Part shown: positions 1 to 12,000 of the stretch, piece after piece | How positions within the stretch are numbered: the first letter of the stretch is position 1 | How the letters are laid out: every line of letters starts with the position of its first letter | DNA from: Patiria pectinifera | Taxonomy: Eukaryota; Echinodermata; Asteroidea; Valvatida; Asterinidae | Assembly (NCBI GenBank): GCA_029964075.1 | Contig: CM057144.1 | Location: 10,687,281-10,751,280 of the forward strand | Direction of reading: 5' to 3' | Length of the DNA: 64,000 nucleotides | Translations under genes and position numbers: made by a program | Notes under the pieces: generated by a model | Databases searched by the model: none | What the model was told of the DNA's origin: nothing | Seen by the model: the letters and a program-made list of their open reading frames with translations, nothing else

Positions 1-479
1 TTAAAGTTGAATAGAAGAGCGGTGTGTCTTTTTGTGTTTACTATGTGTCTGGAATAAAGTTGAAGGACTCGTAAGCATTTACGAAATATAATCTGAAGTG
101 AGCGCTGCTAATGCCTTCAATCAAGCCACCCCGACGAAATCTAGAACCCATGGGTTGTAGGTAGGTAAATCCTAAGGTCGTTATACATTCTCGTTCTCAT
201 ACAAGTGCGCGATGTCGGATGTGTAAGGTCGTACATGGAATTCGTTTTAACTATCTCCAAGTGATTTTTCATTACGTTCTTCTTAAAGAATTCCAAAATA
301 GAATTCCAACGTGAATGCTTCTCGGGGTGGTATACAGTTAGAAATTATTCTGAAAAAAATATAAGCAAGGGGAAGGGCAACCCAGTGTAAAATGCCCATG
401 GATGGGCCGCGAGAGGGTTATGAAAGCTGAGCTGCGTGGCATTTCACTCGCAGGCTCTTTTCCAGGTTAAGAAAACAAA

Positions 480-895
480 GCAATAGAAATATTATAATAA
501 TAGTAATGATAATAATAATAATCATAATACCGAAGCCTTATATAGCTCACGTATCTACCAACAATAGTAAGATACTCAAGGCGCTAAAAAATATGTTTTT
601 TTTAGAGACAAGTAAATGAAGTACATGAGAAATATGAGAACCATTATGTAGCACCTTAATAATGGTTTAATTGCGCATTAAGCAGCCACTGTCAGAAACA
701 TCGGGGCAAACCCCTTCTCTTAGCGATAAGTGCTACTGGGTTCTTTAACGTGCATTACACAACGCACGGGACCTACGGCTTTACGTCCCATCCGAAGGAT
801 GAAGCAATAATAGTAAAGTGCCTTGCTCAGGAGCACAAGCACCATGTTCCCACGGTCAGGATTCGAACCCATGTACCACGGTACACGAGTCGAAC
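480..895 (-). mobile_element. tRNA-derived SINE, minus strand
   Basis: Read on the minus strand, a B-box-like GGGTTCGAATCCTG (849-862) is followed by a body with GAGCAAGGCACTTTACTATT and CTTCGGATGGGACGTAAAGC. It then runs TAATGCACGTTAAAGAACCC and ends in an ATA/ATT-rich tail near 480-530. This body is typical of SINE families common in marine invertebrates. The ends were judged by eye. Confidence 0.65.
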
Positions 896-902
896 ACCCA
901 CT

Positions 903-1227
903 CTCAAATTTGTATCCTTTTGAAGACATTTCTTTGTTCTTGTGTAGTAAAGTTTTCAATTTTGAAAGTGAAGTTTCAAAATGCTCTTATTTTAACCAGA
1001 ATTAATTTCCTTGGCTGAAATTCGGACTTAATATCCCTTTTCTAAAACTCTTCCATTTGCGACATATCAACCCACCTTGGAAATTCCTTGTTTTTGAGTA
1101 AAATCCATATATCTATTTCGTAAAAACCTTGTAGAGACCTATTCATCTATAGAAATTGCCTTGTGGAGACCTTTACAATGTTTTGTTCCCTATCGTGTGC
1201 GTGTCTCCACAAGGATACAAATTTGAG
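903..1227. mobile_element. Small inverted-repeat element (MITE-like)
   Basis: The left end CTCAAATTTGTATCCTTTTG (903-922) is matched in inverted form by CAAGGATACAAATTTGAG near 1210-1227. The match extends through TGRAGACA-type sequence to about 28 bp. Inside, CCTTGTAGAGACC and CCTTGTGGAGACC are subterminal copies of the same motif. There is no clear target duplication. Confidence 0.5.
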
Positions 1228-1300
1228 CACACCGTAACCATTGGACCACAGCACCCCGTTATTACCGTGTCCATTCTGTTCTAGCCTCTAGACCTTTCAA

Positions 1301-3023
1301 ATGAACAGATATATATGTACCCAAACCCAACATAAGAAACTTTTTTTCTATGCCATAATGATCATCGTTATGCTTTTTATCAGCATTAAGACTGCTGTTA
1401 CTGAAATCCTGAATGCCAAGAAGGAGATAGAAGAAGCCAACTTTTTCAAAGAAGGTGAGGCACAGTTACATGTTTTCCTCTACCAATTGATCCGGCCGGT
1501 ATATTTGAGGGTTTGAGGTATTGAGAGGTGCCTTGAATAATTTCAGCAAGTTCTGTCTTGCCAAACAGGTCAGAGGCCGTACTGGTTTGATCTACCCAAG
1601 GTCCTCGGTGGTATTCTCAGAGAGTTACTGGAACACCTCCGCAACATCAGAAGAGATCTTAGCGTTTGGGTGTCCGAGATTGACAGCTCATCAGATCCCG
1701 TCAAGAAGTTGACAGGGGGTGCTTTTGACTCGGTAAGACACATCAAAGCACTTTTTTAATATAAATTAAATTAAGTTATTACATTTTTTAGAATGAAAAT
1801 AAACAATCTGCTGCCAAACAATTGCAAACTGGATTGACCTGAAATATACAAATCAAACACAAATTAGACGGCCTAATGTTGGCATCCTAGCAGTATCTTT
1901 GTCAAAGACGAACTGACAGGGATTACAGAAATAGACAAATGAGGGACACAAAACCTATGTGTGGTTGTGTCTCATTTATGTGTCTGTTTCCCGTTAGGCC
2001 ATCTTATATTGGTTTGATTTTAATTACATTTTTGATATTTTACAGATTCCCAATTCATAATGAAAATAAAAGCAATATTGCTTCATCAGAAAACAGGAAT
2101 CGATCTATTTTCATTATTTGATAGACTGCTAATTTAACACTGCTGAATCAAATCAACAAGCAAGAAGTTTGCTTATATCTATTTATTGCTCTGGGTTAAA
2201 AGGAAAATACAACATTTCCTTTTGCTGTAATTTTCAGAAATGGACGGATTGGGGTATTAGTATTTTGTAGCATTGTAACACTGATCTGTTTAAATTAAAG
2301 TTTTGTGTTCCTAGATAATGGAGAAACTAAGAAAAAAAATGCTGTTCTTGTAGTGTGGTTCCCTGACCCTTCTTTAGACGAAACGAACCAATGTATTGAC
2401 GTCGGTGAATTATTAGGTCAGGAAAACCGTACTAGATGGCTTGCAGCCGTTCACGAACTTGTAATAAAATTTGGTAAATTTAGGGTAGTTTAAGAAAAAC
2501 AGACATTTTTTCCAACGATGGTCAGCCGACAATCGTTGGAAATTGGTACAAACATCTTCCACTTTTTAGTCAAGTAAGGTATTTCATGAAAATTTCGTAG
2601 TTTAGTTTTTGGATATTTGCAAATGTTGCATATTGCCTTTAAGACAAACCTCACAAGCAGTAATTACAATGTTACTTTCACATCGGGGACAGCTGTTTTC
2701 TCCTGAGTGCAAAGATGCTGTTTCAGTGAAGTTTCCCTTTATGTGACCAAGCCTTGTGGTCAAACGAATTATTTCAAATCGCAAATATTTAGACAAAGAT
2801 CTTGTCTCAACACCACCATACCAATGTTTTTTCGTGTCATTTGTCGCTTATTATAGCACACATTGAGAGAACGAGTTCGAGATGAGATTGAGTCAATCTT
2901 TGAAGATCTGATGGATCCAATACAACCCCTTCAGAATCTCCTAGGCCCATTTTTTGAGTTGCATAACCTCGTCGTTGGTAGTGTTGATGCAGTCAAAGAA
3001 GCGTATCAGACACTAAAGGAAGG
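1301..3023 (+). CDS. Exons 1-3: signal peptide and N-terminal helical segment
   Basis: Exons are 1301-1454, 1569-1732 and 2857-3023 (residues 1-161). Residues 14-32 form a hydrophobic stretch (LFFYAIMIIVMLFISIKTA) after a short polar, Lys-containing N-terminus. This is a signal peptide with a plausible cut after KTA, or less likely a signal anchor. Exon 2 continues with a Trp-containing amphipathic region (RPYWFDLPKVLGGILRELLE) and exon 3 with HTLRERVRDEIESIFEDLMD, both probably helical. Exon 1 ends in phase 1, exon 2 in phase 0 and exon 3 in phase 2, all matching the next exon. I recognise no named domain here. The start was chosen for the signal-like N-terminus and the upstream in-frame stop. 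Confidence 0.8.
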
Positions 3024-6000
3024 GTGAGTAGTGTGACATTGACAAAATACATAATGTGCCCGTACTTAGGTTCGCTGTTCTCATGCACACGAAACAATTT
3101 TGTACGCGTTTTGTTGACAGAATGTGCCCCCCCCCCCTGCATGTCATTGGTCCAGGTATTTTCCAGGAAGCGCTATCATTTGGCTCTTGGGTGCGAGCTC
3201 TTTAAACAAATGACACAATGATTAACGTAGAGTTTATGTCCACCTTAATGTTGGTTTTCAGATACCAAAAGTCCCAAGCCCTTGTCATGAAACTGTTTGG
3301 GCCCAAGGCTCATGAGAGATTCCCAAGGAAATTCCGTGAACCGGGATCCGGGGCGTGCGCGTCAGGAGGTTTCTACCCAACGGACTCAGCTGGACACTAT
3401 GAGAATCAAGGTGTGGATCTGGAAATACCACCTGGAGCAAAGGTTAGTATGTCATCCTCTGCCCGTTTATTGTAGCTTTTGTGTGGGCTTTGTACTAATA
3501 CTGCGAAGAAGTAAATAGCCATATTAAAAAATTGTCATATTTAAGACAGTGTCAGCAGTAGCGTAAACTCGTGTCGTCGAGTGGAAGAATGGTCATACCC
3601 CCAAAGCCGGGGGGTGCACACCACGTTGTGATGCAGACTTTCTGTTGGGAGGGAGATGCACACCAAATGACATTAGTTTATGAAACAAATGTGCATTTAT
3701 ATAAACTTGCTCACTTAAGGTTATATAAGACGGGTGCATTCAGTCTCCTGGGGTGGGTTTTTTTTTCAGAACTATTCCATATATATGTTTTCCTATAGGT
3801 TTTCCGGCTATTTATGAACCTTTCTCATTCGAATTCACCGATTCTAATATTCAAATTCGTCCATCATCATCAATTTGGTGCACTTCAATTTTTGATTGCG
3901 TCTTTTGTCAGACAAAATTCCCCCGCGGGATTTACGCCCCTCCAAATGCATCAATCTCCTTAGCCAGTGAGATAACGGCATTTTTGCCCACGTTTGCTCA
4001 GGCGGCAAGGTCTCAGATGCACTACCGGGAGCACATGGCACCTGCCCTCTTCACAATCTATCTCACTGCAGACCTTGAGCTCACCAACATCTCGCTGATT
4101 TTGTCTTTATCAGCACCAGAATAAAGAAACAATTCAACCTCGTCTGGCTCAAGGCCAAAACCAGATTCCATATTCTCTTTGTCCGTGAGCTGCTGTATAC
4201 TGACGACACAGTTTTTGTTTCCCACATCCACGCTTACCTGCAGAAGATCATTGACATCTTCGCCCGTATAGCCAGTGACCTGGGTCTCTCTATTAATGCA
4301 AAGAAAGCTCATACAGTTTTCACCTCTTCCCCCACTCAACACCATACCTCAAGTCCTGCTCAACGGAACCCCTCTAGCCAAGGTTTACAGCTGTGCTTTA
4401 TCTCGGAAGCAGAGAGCGACGCTAGGCTTAATCCACCAAGTGTAGTTTACCGAGTATAGTTGATTTGCCAGCCTTCCCTGCACCGTAGAGACTTCTACTC
4501 TCTCGTACTCAGTCAGGCTTAGATCCGGCATCTTTGTTTTATCCTGAGCATCAGCTGGCGATCAGGATCCCTAATTCCATGGTTTTGCAACTGGCTGGCA
4601 TGCTTATGTCACCAAAATGCTTGAGGAGCGTCATTTCAGATGAACCGCGGCCATGTTGTAACGATGGACGATTCCAGACTCCCCAAAGCCGTATTTTACT
4701 CAGAGCTCCTAATGGGTGAGAGACCTTGTGGCCCGCCCAGGCGCGGTTCTAGAACCAATATTTTTTTGGGGGGGGGGGGGCTAGCACGGTGGATCAAGAA
4801 TTTTTTTCAGGGAGGCATGCTGAAATGTAGACCAGTTATTTTTTCCAGACACTTAGGCCTCCGAAAATCAATAGGTGGGGGGTGGGGGGGGGGGGGGCTC
4901 ATGCCATATTTTCAATGGGGAGCGCCAATAAAGTCCTAAAATCATTCACACTATATTAACTAATGCACCCTTGTCACGACTATTTCTTTAGGGGGTGACT
5001 GTTCGCATGTACATCACAATCCTTCTTTTTGCTAATGCAATTTTTTCTTTTTTACAGAATTTATTTGGGGGGGGGGCTAGACCAAATTTTTGGGGGGCTT
5101 CAGCCCCCCTAAGCCCCCCCGTAGAACCGCGCCTGGGCCCGCCCAAGCTTCGCTTCAAGGACACACTGATAACGCAACTTAAAAACATGCCTCATCGACA
5201 TCGACATCCAGGGCACCCAGGGAGAACAGTTCTTAGAGTAACTGATGGGGCTACCCTGGTAAAATAAAACGATAAATTAAAAAGATAATAACAAAAATTA
5301 AAAAAAAAAAAAAACGTCACCACCTGGGAGGACGCTCCCAGTGGAAGAAGAACATCCTCACTGGCACAGCTGTCTCCCAGGCTTCACTCTTCACTGCGGT
5401 TGCAGACACTCGCAGCTGACGTAATAATGCTTTTTCCAAAGCCGTCGACGATGCTAACCTGGTGTGCGGAATACCCGGTCGTGTTTATCGCGCTCACATA
5501 TGTTTTTTTTCCTTCAGGAAGCCTGTTCAAGAAGCTTGACATCGACATCGACCGGCTGCGAACTGCCACGACGACAACGACAGAGGGCGGGTGCCCGGAA
5601 AAGGAACCCTGTCTTACCGTTTAGCACGAATTGACTGTCGGGAAATATGTCGTTCCCCCCAAACAAAAGTAGTCTTGCACATTCCTAATACATCATTGAT
5701 CCTATATTATTTATACCCAGAGCATTTGTTCCTTTTTTTTCAAGTTGGTGGCACCATATTCAGGCGTCCTTTACAAGAGTGCTGGTAAGCCCAACCAGGT
5801 TACTCTGCAGGCTGGTGGTGGGGCCTTCCGCGACATCAAGATCATCATTGACAACGTTGAGCCCAATAGGACCATCTCAGAAACTGAAGGAGTTGATGTA
5901 AGTGGAAATGAGCTTAACTGGGTTTTGCTTAAACTGCATTTTGATTTCATAATTATCAAGTTCATTTCTTTTCATTTTGTATGATTCATCTGATGAGTCA

Positions 6001-9000
6001 AAATTGTAACAGGCATATTATCTATAGCCATACTTTGTAAAGATTAATCAGATGCGGTGTGTTTGCTGAACATCTTATTATACATACATTTATGATACCG
6101 CATTGTTAATTCAAAAAGCATTATAAAGGGGAAAATCAAACGTTGAAAATGCTGAACAGGCACTCCAATAATAAAATCTAGATTAAAGAGGTAATTAGTT
6201 CGCCGGCCTTTGGGAGTCATTTGTGTTTAGCGAAGTAATGAGTTGATGTCCATTGCATAATTTAAACGTTGTCTTCAAAAAAAAAAGCATATTGAAAGAG
6301 CAGTTTGCATTAAAGAAATCATTACTTAGCATGTTATTTCAACATATTGTATGCATTGACCTTTTGGTACCATAATGGGAGTATAATACGTGCCATACAG
6401 GCGTTTTCTGATCCCACTTTGCCAGTACTATACCTCAGGCAGGGTTTAATGGTGCGCAGTGCAATAATGAAGGTGATTGTGATAAGGTAAGAATTTTGGG
6501 AGTTCCACACCAGGGGCTAATCTAAGTTTGAATCGAGAGGGAGATTTGGGTGCGAATCATGCAATATTTCATGAGCCATTTGGTTCTTCTCATCAAAGGT
6601 AATAGCTGGAACTGTTATTGGCACAGTCGGTTTTTCCGCAACATGTAGACCTTCAAACTACATCCATCTTTCAATGAAGAAATCCAAACCCAACCGCCTG
6701 GCGTCCCTTCTAGACGGCGCCTTGGATGACGATGTTTCAGCTGCTGACCTAGCTGCCAAGGAGGGATACGTGGATCCTGGCAAATACCTTGCGAAGAGAC
6801 CTCTGAAAACACCCAAGTGGACACAAGTCTGTGACGATTTCAAAATTGTTTGGTTGGTAAGTCTGAAAAACTGTTCGAGCACAGATCACTGCACATTACG
6901 GAGGCATTGTCCTGGTCACTGAACAAAGCAAAACAATGTCCGGTAAAACGCATTCACCATCGAAAAGGGCCTCCGGACAGTCATGGCGTTACAAACGCCA
7001 TGACACTTGCATAATATGCTGCAGTAAATTCAAGGCTGTGTCTCCTCAGTGTGCATTTAATCAGTGTGTATTTAACCCCATGTGCATTCAAACACTGCTA
7101 ACCGCAGCGTTTGTCGCAGACATTATTACCAAAGACTGATACTAGGACATAAGAATTTAGTGGATTCGAGACCTATGAAACCTTTCAAAATCCTACCAAA
7201 AAATGTTTTCTTTTTCAAAAGGTAAAGCATTGAGAGTCTTTGCTCGTATCTGATCATGGACTTCACTGAAATGGACTACCCTTGAAACAAATGACAGTCA
7301 ATAAAAAAGGGGATAAAACCTGATGTTCCGTTCTAGACTATACGTATTTTTGTAGGTCTTTTTAGAGGCATGAAAAGGATCTCGACCACATCACTGATTT
7401 TTTTACCACTGTACATAGGGAAAAGTAGTGAAGGAAGGTACCGTGCTTGGAAATGATAAAGACGGAGAGACGAAGGACACCAGCCCGGAGCGCGAACCTC
7501 CCCCTGACACCACTACCGATAGACCTGACCCTAGCAAACTACCACCGAAGCGAACGCCCTCTTTTAGTCTAGTAATGTCACCAGGTAATTGAAACATTTT
7601 CCTCATATGTACGTACACGAAGAAAGGTTTTCAAATATTGCCTCCGTATATATAACACTATCAGAGGGGTAGCCAGCAGGGGGGGGGGGTGTTGGTAAGG
7701 GGGGTATTTACACAAGCCCCAATATCTTGTGAACGGTGCCTTTTTTTTTTACAACTGCCACTTTTTAACGAGCACTCTTTTTTAAAAAGTGCCCTTTGGA
7801 ATGTTGTGCTAACGTCGGCAACTGTGTTTCCATGAAAAGTGCCACATATTTGTCCCTTAGTGGCCATGATTGTCCAGTTAGAACAGCGTCCCCGTAGGAA
7901 GATGGTGTGCCCCCCCCCCCTTGCTGATGACCGGTGACAAAAAAAACTGTCTTTCTCTCAGGGCGGATGGGCGAGTGCCCCTTTTCAAGTCTACTCCCTA
8001 ATAAAATGATCTTGTTACGCATTGGAATACTGATATTGCTTTGTAAAGATTAAAACAGGTAAGTTTAATAGAACTAGCTCATTTGCATAGGCCATTTTGC
8101 CCCGTTGCATAAAGATCGCTGTGTAAACGCGAAAGTAGTAGGGCGGTTAATAATGTATTAGCTTGGTTTAATTGTTGTCATTCATAAACACTTTTTCACT
8201 TTTGACGAAGACAACACACAACAAACCAGAGAAGCGCTGGGCTTTCCCGAGCCAAAACTTGCCTCGGGGTCTCCGTTTAAGAACTTCACTCTGAGGAACC
8301 TGAAGATTGGATCCATCCTGGCATTTGCCCGTAAGCTTGGACTGGAGGAAACAGCAGACGCCTTGTTGACTCTTGTCAAGACCATTGTTGTAAGTTCGAT
8401 GACAAATATTAGTTAAACTGGCCCCTAACCCCCTTCCACTCCTAAAAAGGGGAAAGTAAACCGTTACTGCACCCGTTCATTCAATTCTCTCCTGGTGTGT
8501 ATTTTTTACTTCAAATATTATCAAAATGTATTGATCTGTGCATAATTAAGTCAGTGTTTCAGATAATTGCACATCAAAAATGAGCTGTCAGATTTAAAAT
8601 GTAACCTTACAACCATACAATTACTTTTTAGCAATACCTTTAGCATACAAAACTGTATTATATAAGTCATAAACACGTTCTGAAATTTAGATTTTGACTT
8701 GTCTTTTTGAACTGCAGAAACTTGTTGGTGACAAGCCGTGCGTTCTACCCGAGTCTTTATCCAATGATATGTTGCGAATTGAGCTGCAACAGCGTGGTCT
8801 GAGCTCACAAGGAGACAGAGAGACCTTACTCAAGCGATACAGGCAACCTGACGATCGTAAGTGTGGATTGATCCGGTGGTGGTCTGTGTCTAAATCTTTG
8901 TTTGATGGTTATGTTTGTTGTTCCTGAGTTATTACTCTTTGATTGTTGATTTTGAAATTAAACCCAAAAAAGTGATTGCAGAGCGGGGTTGGAATCTGCA

Positions 9001-12000
9001 TCCTGCTTGAGGTTTATATGTATTTGGGGTGTTTTTGTGTGTGTACTTTTACCTGTACCGGTATTTATTTGCTCTATTTTGGTAGCGTTGCGATTTGTCA
9101 GCGTGTACTTTCCCAAAAAATGCACCAACGTATAGTCATCAAAATAATGTCTACATTACAGTGGCTTTACTTATAGGAGCCCGTTCAAAAAATGCTCCGC
9201 CAATAAGCCAGTTCGGTATTTCAAGAATGTTCACATCAAGATTTGAAGATTTTTCTTTTGGGATAAACATTTCATCTTATGCGCGCAAAAGCATAGCAGG
9301 GTACCAGCAAAATGGAAGAGATCGTTGTGTTCTGAAGTAACAGTTTACAGAAGAAAAAAAAACCGTTTGGACACCAAAGTGTATTAGGTGTTTGTGTGTC
9401 CAAACTGTTGTGCGAACAAAAGTTTCCATCTCTTTTCGATTGCACGAAAAACTACACAGAATGCAGATTCGGTTACCACGTCCCCTATAGCCTTGTGTGC
9501 ATTTATCTGCCGCGTTTATCCCGAGATTGTCGAATCTTGTTGTGCACCAGACTATTTTGGAATACAGAACTGACTTATTAATTACCAAAAATAGTTTTTG
9601 TTTTTCCTTTGTTAAGGCTGCCCTCTGCTTCAAGTTTCCCTGCCCAAGAATGTGTACTGTAAGATAGACAAGAGTTGCCTGGGTGTGGAGTGTTGTATGA
9701 ACGTCAAACTCTTCATGGTGTCCTTTGCCTTCAAGGCATTCATGCGCTTTGACCCTTGCGAGGTCCAGTTTGTACTCGGTGTCAATTCTTGGAACTACAC
9801 CATGCACATTCTAGATGCCGAATTTGGTAAGTCGAGTTGTCACTGTTTCATTCTCACATCAATTAAGACATTTATAGAGAAGGAGAAAAGGGCGAATATG
9901 ATAAATTAGGAAAAATAATATTGAAATGAATCTTATATTTTGGAATGTAGAGATCACATGTTTTCTATGTAAGTTTTAGACTGTTTTTGGCTTTATTGTT
10001 AATTCCAAGTTCAAATTTGCAGCTAAAAATATATTCATTTTTAGTGCAGTTTTAATTTATGATAATTTTCTCTAGGCAAGGAGTTGAATTTTCCAGTGCC
10101 CTTTGACATTCCGTTTGCTGATGACATGGAGCTGTCTCTTAGGTAAACATTATTTTTATTTTTAATTTATGATGTACAGTGTCATTAAAAAATTTCCCAT
10201 CTTTGGGAAAATATCAATACATAATCAAAGAAAACGAATATGTTTTTAGTGTCGTTATTTGACTTTTTTTCTCAAACTAGGATACCAACTGAAAAGTCCC
10301 TGGACACATCCTGGTTTTACTTGGCCCGATACTTTGCAGGGTCAAAACAGTGGCACTTACGTTGGTTAAATGACCCTTTTGCCAAGATTAGTGGGTCCCA
10401 ACGAACTGGAAAGTGATGTCGTGAAGTGTTTTTTTTCCAGAGAAGTGGCTTTTTTACCCTGAAAGTCTCAAGCCAAAAAGAACAATGAATTCCGGGTGAA
10501 TCTGACAAACCGTGCACGAAGGGTGTCTACAGTGTCCCTGTACCCCCAGACACACTCCAGACTATTGTTACCTAACGCATCGCCCTTTACGAAGATATCT
10601 CAAAAGATCCTGTGAACACAATGACCAACACAGAAGCGGCGTTCCCCTCCGTTGCATGCCTTGCTTCAAATAGGGACATTTAAGAGTGTACGTTTATCTA
10701 GAATTCGGCTGGATTGTTTGAATAATGATGATGACGACCTTTTTCTTGGAATTAAATGTGATCTAGAAGGTTGTCACCAAAGAGTGCCTTTGTTTTAAGG
10801 TTAATAATGTATTACGAACAATAGATGTACAGGAAGTGGGATTGCTTCCTTCTTTATCCTTATTGTACTTATGTTGTCACTCAGATTCACCATTGAAAAG
10901 AGCAGGACTCAATTACTTGTCAGCATGTCTGTTGACATCTGCCCAAAGACTGCAGATGCGGCCTGTTTGTCATCTATCCACGTGTTGAAAGATTCTGCTG
11001 TCCCTGTGCCCTTTTGCCATCCCGATGGAACCATCACGTGGCCAGACAGTAAGCAGGACACAACCAAATGAAATTCTAACAAATTGTAAACTTTGCGCAG
11101 GTCCACCGTTATCGAATGATTACAGCTGTATTTCTATAAAATGAACATTATTTAGTCGTCTTCAAGTCATATTTATCTTAATTTAATGTACATTTAACAA
11201 CATGGCGTTCGCAGGGGAGTCAATGGGGTGGGGTGGGCAAATGGCCCCCCCCCCCCCCGCCCACCCTCGAAAAAAAAAGATAAATTGAGAATACCTAGAG
11301 AAAGTACAGGGATTTTTTTGGAAATAATGTGCTTTGCCCCCCTCTAGAAAAATCCTGGCGTCGCCCACGGTCGTCTTCTCAAAGACCGAATTAGAAATAT
11401 CGACGAATGAGTCGGTCAAAAAACACCACAAGTTCTCAAGTCATGAAAATGGGCCACGACAAAGGCATTCGTTATCATTGTTCATCTCCTTTTATTTGTG
11501 ACCTGACTTCTGATTCTACTTGTGATTGACTCGTGACTAGATAACAACTCTGAATAAATGTTCTCAGTTTACCAAAAAAAAACAGCACTCACTATGAAAT
11601 ACAAACAACGCCATCTTGTACAATGTTGAATTGCAGTTGACATTGAGGAGTATTTTAATCGTGCAACTATGAGGAAGCTACTCAAAGAGACTGGAGAGGA
11701 GTTACTGCAAGCAGGTACTGAGCATGCGTTGAACTACGTCCTGAATGAGCTTGGCATTCCAAAGGTAGGTCACATGGTGGTGGAGGGTCATAATCAAATC
11801 AAGCATCGGATTGATAACCGATTGACAAACTAATTAAGACTTTTGTCCACAAAATTACAGCGTGTCTCAAAAATGTAAAAGTTGTTAAACTAGTTACCAT
11901 AACATGACAGTGTTTTTTATGCTTGACGACATGATTTTTATTCTGTGTGATTTGTATCCTTTGTTTAAAAGTGTAATACGACAAAGCTTGTAAAGACTGT

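Larger units (their letters stand above)
1..1300. other. Upstream flank of the giant gene, no coding sequence seen
   Basis: I see no exon with convincing coding character here. The interval holds a minus-strand SINE (about 480-895) and a small inverted-repeat element (903-1227). No TATA box, initiator or CpG-rich promoter is recognisable, so transcription may start in this interval without visible signals, or further upstream with a non-coding first exon. Confidence 0.5.

Noticed and set aside
3753-4124. A 123-codon plus-strand frame as an independent gene
   Set aside because: Its second half overlaps the LINE reverse-transcriptase remnant in another frame; there is no coherent product.
4988-5267. 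Protein-coding frames on both strands around the poly-G element
   Set aside because: They are open only because of the G/C runs of the hAT-like MITE and the tail of the dead LINE.
9277-9807. 176-codon open frame on the minus strand
   Set aside because: It is antisense to exon 10 and its intron. The plus strand here encodes the conserved Cys motif in frame with its neighbours, and the minus frame shows no domain.
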